From Pedobacter sp. (GTDB lineage: Bacteria; Bacteroidota; Bacteroidia; Sphingobacteriales; Sphingobacteriaceae): DNA of 6,907 bases. The stretch is taken from the NCBI GenBank assembly GCA_028287885.1, contig JAQBOT010000341.1:1-6907 (forward strand). The letters run 5' to 3'. Numbering within the stretch: the first letter of the stretch is position 1; every line of letters begins with the position of its first letter. Shown one piece after another: positions 1-6,258 of the stretch. A program made the translations under genes and the position numbers. The notes beneath the pieces were generated by a model, which saw nothing but the letters and a program-made list of their open reading frames with translations, had not been told where the DNA came from and did no database searches.

Positions 1-324
1 ATTCGTTTGGCTATCTATTCACAGCGTTTCTTAATTAAAAGCATGCAGCTTGTTGGGGCGACCCGCAACTTCATTCGCCGTCCATTTGTTTTAATTGCGG
101 CCTTACATGGTTTAATTGCTGCCATCATCGCAATCATCATACTGCTGGGTGTATTGTTTTACGCACAAAGGGAAATTCCAGAAATTGTGATCCTGAGAAA
201 CTATACCGAGTTTGGATTTGTTTTACTGTTCCTTGTGGGCGTAGGTGTATTTATCACCGCACTTAGTTCATCGTTTGCAGTAAGCAAATATTTACGTTTG
301 AAAATTTACGACCTTTATAGATAA
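1..324 (+). CDS. ftsX: Cell division protein FtsX, C-terminal part (5' end outside window)
   Basis: This is the last 107 residues of FtsX, the membrane subunit of the FtsE-FtsX complex, which resembles an ABC transporter and controls peptidoglycan hydrolases at the division septum. The reading frame is open from base 1 (Ile-Arg-Leu...), so the TTG at 7-9 is an internal Leu codon and not a start. The fragment shows the typical FtsX/MacB-like permease end: the conserved stretch MQLVGATRNFIRRPF (fragment residues 15-29), a hydrophobic helix at about 29-53, a short extracytoplasmic loop, and a last helix at about 70-92 followed by a basic cytoplasmic tail. The TAA stop overlaps the ATG of the next gene by one base (TAATG), which suggests translational coupling. 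The N-terminal helices and large periplasmic loop lie upstream and cannot be assessed. The family call is firm; which hydrolase it controls cannot be told from here. Confidence 0.9.
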   Translation: MRLAIYSQRFLIKSMQLVGATRNFIRRPFVLIAALHGLIAAIIAIIILLGVLFYAQREIPEIVILRNYTEFGFVLLFLVGVGVFITALSSSFAVSKYLRLKIYDLYR

Positions 325-548
325 TGATAGAAAGAAAATCAACTCCTGCCAGTCAGGGGGTAAAAGATGAACTCGTTTTTACAAAGAGGAACTACCAGTT
401 GCTTCTGATCAGTATTGCCATTGTTGTTCTCGGCTTTGCGCTGATGAGCGGTACAACTGACATCTACGATACACGTAAAACCTTAATTGCACCGTTAGTC
501 GTATTATTTGGCTTCGGATTTGGTGTGTACGCCATCTTAAAGAAATAG
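324..548 (+). CDS. DUF3098 family small membrane protein
   Basis: A 74-residue protein with about 20 polar N-terminal residues, then KRNYQLLLISIAIVVLGFAL (about 22-41), which begins the first hydrophobic helix. A short polar turn (SGTTDIYDTRKT, about 42-53) follows, then a second helix (about 54-71) ending in Lys-Lys. The layout suggests a two-helix hairpin in the inner membrane with both ends in the cytoplasm. It matches the DUF3098 family of Bacteroidota, recognised from the xxxNY(x)L helix and the D-I-Y-D-xRK-T loop. No biochemical function is known to me. The ATG shares its A with the ftsX stop codon, and uppP begins 7 bases after its stop, so it is almost certainly co-translated with an envelope and division gene set. 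I infer a role as an accessory to FtsX or UppP; nothing in the sequence proves it. No Shine-Dalgarno sequence is visible, which fits coupled initiation. Confidence 0.85.
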   Translation: MIERKSTPASQGVKDELVFTKRNYQLLLISIAIVVLGFALMSGTTDIYDTRKTLIAPLVVLFGFGFGVYAILKK

Positions 549-555
549 ATTATTC

Positions 556-1350
556 ATGAATTATTTACAGGCCTTAATCCTTGCAATTATTGAAGGATTA
601 ACAGAGTTTTTGCCGGTATCCTCTACCGGTCACATGGTTATTGCCAGCTCCATCATGGGCATCGGTAAAGATGAATTTGTAAAATTGTTTGAAGTCGCAA
701 TTCAGCTGGGTGCAATTCTGGCCGTGGTAGCCTTGTACTGGAGAAAATTCTTCGACTTTACAAAATGGCAGTTTTATGTAAAACTTATTATCGCGGTAAT
801 CCCAGCGTTGTTCTTCGGATTTCTTTTGAATGATTTTATTGACAACACCTTAGGCAATCCAATTTTCATTGCTGTAGTGCTGCTGGTTGGTGGTATCGTA
901 CTGTTGTTTATAGACAAATTCTTTAAGAATCCCACAATCCACAGCGAAAAGGAAATCAACTATTTAACTGCCCTCAAGATTGGCTTGTTCCAGGTTTTGG
1001 CTATTGTTTTCCCAGGCTTAAGCAGAAGTGCGGCAACCATCATTGGTGGAATGCAACAAAAGCTAACCAGACATGCTGCAGCAGAATTCTCTTTCTTTCT
1101 GGCTGTTCCAACCATGTTCGCTGCAACCGGTTATAAATTGTTAAAGGGATATAAGTTGCTTGACTCAGAGAACATCAAGCTGTTGTTGTTTGGAAATGTT
1201 GTCGCATTTATAATTGCCATAATCGCCATTAAATCATTCATCGGATTCCTTTCTAAGCATGGTTTCCGTATTTTTGGCTGGTATAGGATTGCAGTCGGTA
1301 TTGTAATTCTAGCTTTATACTTTGCACATGTTCCAATGGTGGTAGGATAA
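556..1350 (+). CDS. uppP: Undecaprenyl-diphosphatase (UppP/BacA)
   Basis: This integral membrane phosphatase converts undecaprenyl pyrophosphate to undecaprenyl phosphate. It thereby recycles the lipid carrier used for peptidoglycan and other envelope polymers, and high levels give bacitracin resistance. The 264-residue length is normal for the BacA family. Both catalytic signatures are present: EGLTEFLPVSSTGH at residues 13-26 (E13, E17, S22/S23, H26) and PGLSRSAATIIGG at 153-165, with R157 the likely pyrophosphate-binding arginine. Several hydrophobic helices fill the rest, including segments near 75-92, 102-121, 140-152, 178-196, 208-233 and 242-258. The ATG gives the N-terminus expected for the family; no clear Shine-Dalgarno sequence precedes it. 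The stop overlaps the truB ATG by one base (TAATG). All key residues are intact, so it should be active. Confidence 0.97.
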   Translation: MNYLQALILAIIEGLTEFLPVSSTGHMVIASSIMGIGKDEFVKLFEVAIQLGAILAVVALYWRKFFDFTKWQFYVKLIIAVIPALFFGFLLNDFIDNTLGNPIFIAVVLLVGGIVLLFIDKFFKNPTIHSEKEINYLTALKIGLFQVLAIVFPGLSRSAATIIGGMQQKLTRHAAAEFSFFLAVPTMFAATGYKLLKGYKLLDSENIKLLLFGNVVAFIIAIIAIKSFIGFLSKHGFRIFGWYRIAVGIVILALYFAHVPMVVG

Positions 1351-2078
1351 TGACGGAAACGACAGAACAAATAGATACAGCTAAAGAATTCCCGGAGTTT
1401 AATTTCGCAGAAGGTGAACTTTTGCTGATTAACAAACCCTACAAGTGGACCAGCTTTGACGTGGTTGGGAAGATCAGGAATTCCCTGAAACCTTTGAAAC
1501 TTAAGGTCGGCCATGCCGGAACTTTGGATCCTTTGGCAACCGGCCTCCTGATCCTGTGCACTGGAAAACTAACCAAACAGATCGATACCTTTCAGGCTCA
1601 GGAAAAAGAATATACCGGAACCATGATTGTGGGTGCAAGTACACCTTCCTTTGATATGGAAACGGTGGTTGATCAAGAATATCCGACAAGTCACCTAACC
1701 GATGAGCAGATTTATGCGGCTACCGCAGCTTTCACTGGTGATATACAGCAATACCCTCCCGCCCACTCGGCAGTCAAAGTAAACGGCGAGCGCCTATACG
1801 TTAAAGCAAGACGTGGTGAAGAAACTGAACTACGCTTAAGGTTTGTAACGGTATCTGAATTCGAAATTACCCGGATCGCTTTGCCAGAAGTTGATTTCAG
1901 AATCGTCTGCAGTAAAGGAACCTACATCCGTTCCCTGATTTCAGATTTTGGTACTGCAATCCATAGCGGCGCATACCTTTCTAAACTAACACGCACCAGG
2001 AATGGAGAATTTCTGTTGGAGAATGCATTTGAAGTAAACGACCTGGTTAACTATATTCGTAATAATAAACAGATATAG
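1350..2078 (+). CDS. truB: tRNA pseudouridine(55) synthase TruB
   Basis: This cytoplasmic enzyme isomerises U55 to pseudouridine in the T-loop of tRNAs. The catalytic block GHAGTLDPLATGLL lies at residues 54-67, with D60 as the catalytic aspartate. Other family motifs are LLLINKPYKWTSFDVV (24-39), KEYTG (86-90), the YPPAHSAVKVNGERLY segment (135-150) and the SKGTYIRSLISDFG segment (188-201). At 242 residues it is shorter than the roughly 310-residue E. coli enzyme and ends soon after the catalytic fold, with little room for a C-terminal PUA-like RNA-binding domain; this short form is usual in Bacteroidota. The first ~20 residues are an acidic, poorly conserved leader, but the ATG fused to the uppP stop is the natural start. 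Only two bases separate its stop from the next ATG, so it belongs to the same operon. Confidence 0.97.
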   Translation: MTETTEQIDTAKEFPEFNFAEGELLLINKPYKWTSFDVVGKIRNSLKPLKLKVGHAGTLDPLATGLLILCTGKLTKQIDTFQAQEKEYTGTMIVGASTPSFDMETVVDQEYPTSHLTDEQIYAATAAFTGDIQQYPPAHSAVKVNGERLYVKARRGEETELRLRFVTVSEFEITRIALPEVDFRIVCSKGTYIRSLISDFGTAIHSGAYLSKLTRTRNGEFLLENAFEVNDLVNYIRNNKQI

Positions 2079-2080
2079 GC

Positions 2081-2944
2081 ATGGCATCAACTGCGCGAAA
2101 CAAGAATATTCAAACGCTAAAAGAGATATTTTTGATTTCAGCCGGCATTGTATCTGCTTGCTTCGGGCTTAAAAGTTTTCTTATGCCCAGTGGCTTTATT
2201 GATGGTGGGGTAACAGGAATTTCCCTCCTAATCAGTACGATTACCTCACTAAAGCTTTACTACCTCATCCTGATCATCAATATTCCCTTTGTAATTCTTG
2301 GTTATCACCAAATTGGTAAGCTCTTCGCTTTAAAGACAACTTGTGCAATTATTGCTTTATCACTGATGCTGGTGATTGCTCCTTTTCATCCCATTACCCA
2401 CGATAAGTTATTAATCGCTTTCTTCGGCGGTCTCTTTTTAGGTGCCGGTATCGGCCTGGCTATGCGTGGCGGTTGTGTTATCGACGGAACAGAAGTGCTT
2501 GCGTTGTACATCAGCCGAAAAAGTGTGCTGACTGTCGGAAACATTATCCTGATCTTAAATATTCTGATTTTCTCTTTCGCAGCAATTTTTCTGAACATAG
2601 AAACAGCCTTATACGCGATCTTGACTTACTTATCAGCTTCTAATACCGTCGACTATATCGTGAACGGCATTGAGCAGTATACCGGCGTTACAGTGATTTC
2701 TGAAAAGAATGACCACATCAAAGCGTATATCATCAATGAAATGAAACGTGGTGTGACGATTTATAAAGGTGAAGGCGGGTATGGCGTTCAAAAGGACATT
2801 GATATTCTATATACCGTGGTTACCAAGCTCGAAATGAGCAAACTTCAAACTGCCATCAGGCACATCGACTCGGATGCATTTGTCATTCAACAGCAAATTG
2901 CAGATCTCAAGGGCGGCGTTGTTAAGAAGCATGCTTTAATTTAA
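2081..2944 (+). CDS. YitT family membrane protein (DUF161 + DUF2179)
   Basis: A 287-residue protein with the YitT arrangement: an N-terminal membrane domain of about five or six helices (roughly 12-195), followed by a soluble cytoplasmic DUF2179 domain (roughly 205-280). Signature segments are PSGFIDGGVTGISLL (36-50), the glycine-rich FGGLFLGAGIGLAMRGG (115-131) leading to CVIDGTEVLALY (132-143), and GVTIYKGEGGY (224-234) at the start of DUF2179. The paired GGVTG and GGxxDGTE motifs suggest two related half-repeats in the membrane part. Family members are widespread, often several per genome, and their transported substrate is not established as far as I know. DUF2179 has a ferredoxin-like, PII-like look, which is why a ligand-sensing role is inferred. 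It lies 2 bases after truB and 10 bases before ribF, so it is probably co-transcribed with both. Confidence 0.9.
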   Translation: MASTARNKNIQTLKEIFLISAGIVSACFGLKSFLMPSGFIDGGVTGISLLISTITSLKLYYLILIINIPFVILGYHQIGKLFALKTTCAIIALSLMLVIAPFHPITHDKLLIAFFGGLFLGAGIGLAMRGGCVIDGTEVLALYISRKSVLTVGNIILILNILIFSFAAIFLNIETALYAILTYLSASNTVDYIVNGIEQYTGVTVISEKNDHIKAYIINEMKRGVTIYKGEGGYGVQKDIDILYTVVTKLEMSKLQTAIRHIDSDAFVIQQQIADLKGGVVKKHALI

Positions 2945-2954
2945 TACTACTGTT

Positions 2955-3893
2955 TTGAAAATATACGAACACATTTCTGATTTCACCAAACTAGATAACG
3001 CCGTTGCGGCGATCGGTACTTTTGATGGAGTTCATTTCGGCCACCAAAAAATTATCAAACGCCTTTGCGAGATCGCCTCTGCAACCGGCGGTGAAAGTGT
3101 GATCGTTACTTTCTTTCCGCATCCACGCTCGATCATTGATCCGGAGAATCAAAACCTGAAAATGATCAATACCATCGCAGAGAAAGCGGCCATGCTGGAA
3201 GAACTTGGCGTAGACCATTTGATTATTACGCCTTTTACCCGTGATTTTTCAAACCTTACTGCCGAAGAATACATCAAGGATGTACTTGTGGGACCGATCG
3301 GTATAAAACATCTGATTGTGGGCTATGATCATCGTTTTGGCAAAGACAGAAAGGGTGGCATGGCCGAGCTTATTAAATTTGCGGAGCCATTGGGCTACGA
3401 AGTGGAAGAGATCCCGGAGCAAGACGTGCATGATGTGTCTGTATCCTCCACCAAAATTCGTAAAGCACTCTTGAGTGGCGATGTCGCCTTGGCTGCAGAA
3501 TTTCTGGGCTACAACTTTTCCCTGTATGGAAGGGTAATCAAGGGCGATAAGATAGGTCGCACCATTGGCTTCCCAACTGCAAACATTTTTATTGAAGAAA
3601 GCTATAAGCTCATTCCTTCTGATGGCATCTATGCAGTAACCATTGGCATGAATGGCGATACGTTTAAAGGTATGGCTTACATTGGTCAAAGGCCGACAAT
3701 CAACGGCATGACGCGCAACATAGAAGTGAACATTTTCGACTTCAACCAGGAAATTTACGGACAATATGTAACGATGTATTTCATGGAATTTTTAAGGCAT
3801 GATGTTAAGTTCACTGGCCTCGAAGCGCTGAAAGAACAATTGAAAAAAGACAAAGAAGACACCATCGCCTACTTCCAAAAGCAACATTCTTAA
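2955..3893 (+). CDS. ribF: Bifunctional riboflavin kinase / FAD synthetase (TTG start)
   Basis: This enzyme makes FMN from riboflavin and ATP, then FAD from FMN and ATP, in the cytoplasm. The 312-residue length is normal. The N-terminal FAD-synthetase (nucleotidyltransferase) domain shows GTFDGVHFGH (21-30, HxGH-type ATP site), FFPHPRSI (53-60), GYDHRFGKDRKGG (123-135) and VSSTKIRKAL (163-172). The C-terminal riboflavin-kinase domain shows GRVIKGDKIGRTIGFPTAN (192-210, with the PTAN metal/ATP motif), GIYAV (224-228), GQRPTI (244-249) and NIEVNIFDF (255-263, with E257 the likely catalytic base). The start is inferred to be TTG at 2955. An in-frame TAA at 2937-2939 closes the frame just upstream, no other start codon lies between, and the next in-frame Met is at about residue 70, inside the first domain. 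The MKIYEHISDF opening is what this family has in Bacteroidota. No FMN riboswitch fits in the 10-base gap before it. Confidence 0.96.
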   Translation: MKIYEHISDFTKLDNAVAAIGTFDGVHFGHQKIIKRLCEIASATGGESVIVTFFPHPRSIIDPENQNLKMINTIAEKAAMLEELGVDHLIITPFTRDFSNLTAEEYIKDVLVGPIGIKHLIVGYDHRFGKDRKGGMAELIKFAEPLGYEVEEIPEQDVHDVSVSSTKIRKALLSGDVALAAEFLGYNFSLYGRVIKGDKIGRTIGFPTANIFIEESYKLIPSDGIYAVTIGMNGDTFKGMAYIGQRPTINGMTRNIEVNIFDFNQEIYGQYVTMYFMEFLRHDVKFTGLEALKEQLKKDKEDTIAYFQKQHS

Positions 3894-3912
3894 GCAACAA
3901 TATGCGGTTTTC

Positions 3913-3934
3913 ATGCCCTAGAACGGGGTATTTT
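3913..3934 (+). terminator. Weak hairpin after ribF, possible terminator
   Basis: The arm ATGCCC (3913-3918) can pair with GGGTAT (3926-3931) across a 7-base loop. This gives five Watson-Crick pairs and one G-T wobble, followed by only three further T residues (3932-3934). The position, 20 bases after the ribF stop, suits an operon end, but the stem is short and the T tract poor. It may be only a partial terminator, or chance. Confidence 0.25.
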
Positions 3935-3937
3935 ACC

Positions 3938-3950
3938 TATATTGGGGGAA
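3938..3950 (+). promoter_or_regulatory. Possible -7 box and G-rich ribosome-binding region before the antiporter
   Basis: TATATTGG (3938-3945) differs at one fixed position from the Bacteroidota -7 consensus TAnnTTTG, but no convincing TTG -33 element sits about 19 bases upstream. It overlaps GGGGGAA (3944-3950), a G-rich run that could act as a poor Shine-Dalgarno sequence. The run lies 8 bases before the TTG at 3959 and 14 before the ATG at 3965. Any transcript starting from this box would begin almost at the start codon. The signal is weak. Confidence 0.15.
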
Positions 3951-3964
3951 CTGCATGATTGCCT

Positions 3965-6187
3965 ATGATTCACTTACCTGTACTTATTACTGATCTAGCC
4001 TTAATACTTGCAGCTGCTGGGGTTACTACATTATTGTTTAAAAAGATTAAACAGCCACTCGTCTTAGGCTATATTCTGGCTGGCTTTCTGGTTGGTCCGC
4101 ACACACGTTACCTCCCTACTGTTACCGATGAAGATAGCATACACATTTGGGCAGAGATTGGTGTTATTTTCCTGCTTTTTAGCTTGGGATTGGAGTTCAG
4201 TTTTAAGAAACTGGTCAAGGTTGGTGGCTCAGCATCGATAACTGCGGTCGTCGAAGTCTTGTTCATGCTGGTGACAGGCTATCTGGCTGGTGCAGCCATG
4301 GGCTGGTCTAGCATGGACTGTATCTTTCTCGGCGGAATACTTTCTGTATCGTCAACAACCATCATCATCCGCGCGTTTGAAGAGCTCGGTATCAAACATA
4401 AGAAATTCGCCGGACTGGTTTTTGGGGTCCTCATTGTAGAAGATCTGGTTGCAATATTGTTGCTGGTTCTGCTTTCTACGCTTGCTGTGAGCCGGCAGTT
4501 TGCGGGAATGGAGATGCTGACCTCGATTCTGAAGCTTTGCTTCTTCCTGGTGCTCTGGTTTATTGGTGGCATATTCCTGATACCTACTTTTCTGAAGAGG
4601 ACGCGTAAACTCATGAATGATGAGACCATGTTGGTCGTTTCTATCGCTTTGTGTTTGCTGATGGTCCTACTAGCTGTTCAGGTGGGTTTCTCTCCTGCCC
4701 TTGGCGCATTTATCATGGGATCAATTCTCGCGGAAACGACACAAGCGGAGCGGATAGAACACCTAACTAAATCTGTAAAAGATCTTTTTGCGGCCATATT
4801 CTTTGTTTCGGTTGGCATGCTAATCGACCCTGCTGTGCTCGTGGATTACGCCATTCCAATACTGATCATTACCCTGGCTACGGTATCCGGTAAGTTTCTG
4901 AGTTCAGGCATTGGTGCACTTATATCCGGGCAGCCATTAAAAACAGCGGTTCAAACGGGATTAAGCCTGGCGCAAATTGGTGAATTTTCGTTTATCATAG
5001 CGACACTGGGCTTAACGCTAAAAGTTACCAGCGACTTCCTTTATCCTATTGCTGTGGCGGTTTCCGCCATTACGACTTTCACTACACCCTACCTCATCCA
5101 GGCTTCTGAACCTTTTTATCTGTTCCTGGAGCGCAACCTGCCTAGGAGATTTACGGAAGGCATAAATCGTTACAGCAGTTCAACGGCTGGTATTACCACC
5201 TTAAGCGACTGGAAAGTTCTGTTAAGGGCTTATACCTTTAATACCATTATTCATTCGGTGATCCTGATTGCGCTGGTATTATTGGGTGCTAAATACATCC
5301 AGCCTTTCGTAACCTCCCATATTGTTGATGGCAACCAAGGGATTATCCTAAGTTTGATCGTTACCTTATCTTTGATGGCGCCCTTTCTCTGGGCATTAAC
5401 GATCCGCAGAATTCACAGAAAGGCATACTCACATCTATGGCTGAATAAGAAATATACCCGGGGTCCGTTGATCGCCTTGGAAGTTGTTCGGATTTGTATA
5501 GGGACATTGTTTGTCGGCATATTGATTTTCCAGTTTTATGATAGCTTTCTAGCTACGCTCATCGGCCTTTTGCTTATTGTTGCGGGGATTGTTATCTTCT
5601 CCCGTAAATTGCAGACCTTCTATGATCGATTGGAAAAGCGTTTCCTCGGAAATTTAAATGCGCGGCAGATCCAACAAGCAAAACCTCAAATCCTACCCTG
5701 GGACAGTCACTTAACAGAAGTTACGGTTTCACCGGAATCAGCCGTGGTCGGCAAAACACTCGTAGACCTTGCGGTAAGAGAAAGATTTGGAATTAATATT
5801 GCTTTAATTGAAAGGGGAAGGATGATGATTCCGACGCCGGCCAGGGATGAGCGTTTGTACCCCGGTGATAAGCTGTTAATTATTGGTACGGATGAGCAGT
5901 TGGCCGCAGTTGGAGGTTATTTTGAAAGCCAGCAGGAACTTCCGGAGGATTCCAATTTTCCTAAGAATGACATGACGCTTCAGCAGATTGTGATCAACAG
6001 CAGTTCGCCGGTTTACCAGCAGAGCATCCGGGATTCAGGCATACGTGAAAAGACGCAGGGCCTTGTGGTTGGCATTGAACGTGACGGTCAACGGCTTTTA
6101 AATCCCGACTCCACCATGATATTTGAGAACGGGGACATTGTCTGGATTGTTGGGAACCACAAAAAAATTCCTGAGCTCTTGAAATAA
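3965..6187 (+). CDS. CPA2-type cation:proton antiporter with two RCK_C domains
   Basis: A 740-residue inner-membrane antiporter of the KefB/YbaL-like CPA2 group, expected to exchange K+ or Na+ for H+. Residues about 5-385 form the Na_H_Exchanger domain. Its marks are QPLVLGYILAGFLVGP near 30-45, the acidic pair E159-D160 in IVEDLVAILLL, GFSPALGAFIMGS (241-253), FVSVGMLIDP (280-289), a conserved-looking lysine K310, and LSLAQIGEFSF (333-343). About four extra helices follow (roughly 420-443, 459-480, 505-525, 527-546). The tail carries two RCK_C/TrkA-C regulatory domains: about 584-655, containing PGDKLLIIG (633-641), and about 670-740, containing ENGDIVWIVGN (721-731). No GxGxxG Rossmann (RCK_N) domain is seen between membrane and tail, unlike KefB/KefC. 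An in-frame TGA at 3956-3958 limits the start to TTG 3959 or ATG 3965. I chose ATG, giving MIHLPVLITDL, although the G-run spacing slightly favours TTG. The gene ends with tandem stops TAATAA. The ion is not determinable. Confidence 0.92.
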   Translation: MIHLPVLITDLALILAAAGVTTLLFKKIKQPLVLGYILAGFLVGPHTRYLPTVTDEDSIHIWAEIGVIFLLFSLGLEFSFKKLVKVGGSASITAVVEVLFMLVTGYLAGAAMGWSSMDCIFLGGILSVSSTTIIIRAFEELGIKHKKFAGLVFGVLIVEDLVAILLLVLLSTLAVSRQFAGMEMLTSILKLCFFLVLWFIGGIFLIPTFLKRTRKLMNDETMLVVSIALCLLMVLLAVQVGFSPALGAFIMGSILAETTQAERIEHLTKSVKDLFAAIFFVSVGMLIDPAVLVDYAIPILIITLATVSGKFLSSGIGALISGQPLKTAVQTGLSLAQIGEFSFIIATLGLTLKVTSDFLYPIAVAVSAITTFTTPYLIQASEPFYLFLERNLPRRFTEGINRYSSSTAGITTLSDWKVLLRAYTFNTIIHSVILIALVLLGAKYIQPFVTSHIVDGNQGIILSLIVTLSLMAPFLWALTIRRIHRKAYSHLWLNKKYTRGPLIALEVVRICIGTLFVGILIFQFYDSFLATLIGLLLIVAGIVIFSRKLQTFYDRLEKRFLGNLNARQIQQAKPQILPWDSHLTEVTVSPESAVVGKTLVDLAVRERFGINIALIERGRMMIPTPARDERLYPGDKLLIIGTDEQLAAVGGYFESQQELPEDSNFPKNDMTLQQIVINSSSPVYQQSIRDSGIREKTQGLVVGIERDGQRLLNPDSTMIFENGDIVWIVGNHKKIPELLK

Positions 6188-6258
6188 TAACCCTACTATT
6201 GCATATTTATAAACCCAGGCTAAAAACCGGCCTTGTAACGAGTTGAGTAAGCACAGGA

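Larger units (their letters stand above)
1..3893 (+). other. Probable operon ftsX-DUF3098-uppP-truB-yitT-ribF
   Basis: Six consecutive same-strand genes are separated by -1, +7, -1, +2 and +10 bases. No space exists for internal promoters or terminators outside coding sequence, so a single transcript is the simplest reading. Its promoter lies upstream of this window. The grouping joins septal hydrolase control and lipid-carrier recycling with tRNA modification and flavin synthesis, that is, growth-linked housekeeping. The 71-base gap after ribF is the first place where transcription could end. Confidence 0.75.

Noticed and set aside
7..9. TTG as a start codon for a separate 105-residue protein
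   Set aside because: The frame is open to base 1 and the residues before it continue the FtsX sequence, so this is an internal Leu codon of a truncated gene.
1131..1514. 127-codon open frame on the - strand across the uppP/truB junction
   Set aside because: It overlaps two confident + strand genes and shows no family motif; it is best explained as the reverse of their codon bias.
1350..2078. TruB truncated by a mutation because it lacks a long C-terminal PUA-like domain
   Set aside because: Lengths near 240 residues are usual for Bacteroidota TruB, the catalytic motifs are intact, and the gene is followed closely by the next start with no remnant of a lost domain.
2945..2954. FMN riboswitch controlling ribF
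   Set aside because: The gap between yitT and ribF is only 10 bases, far too short for the RFN element, and none is seen within the end of yitT.
3249..3764. 171-codon open frame on the - strand opposite ribF
   Set aside because: It lies wholly inside the well-supported ribF gene, has no recognisable domain, and its composition (scattered Cys/His/Asn) is that of a shadow frame.
4279..4629. 116-codon open frame on the - strand inside the antiporter
   Set aside because: It is rich in Ser, Arg and Pro as expected from reading membrane-helix codons backwards, and nothing is recognisable in it.
6188..6258. Possible terminator or promoter in the gap after the antiporter
   Set aside because: AGGC (6217-6220) can pair with GCCT (6230-6233), but the stem is only 4 bp and no T run follows. 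TACTATTG (6194-6201) resembles a -7 box, but the only nearby upstream TTG (6179-6181) is spaced too closely. Nothing firm is present.
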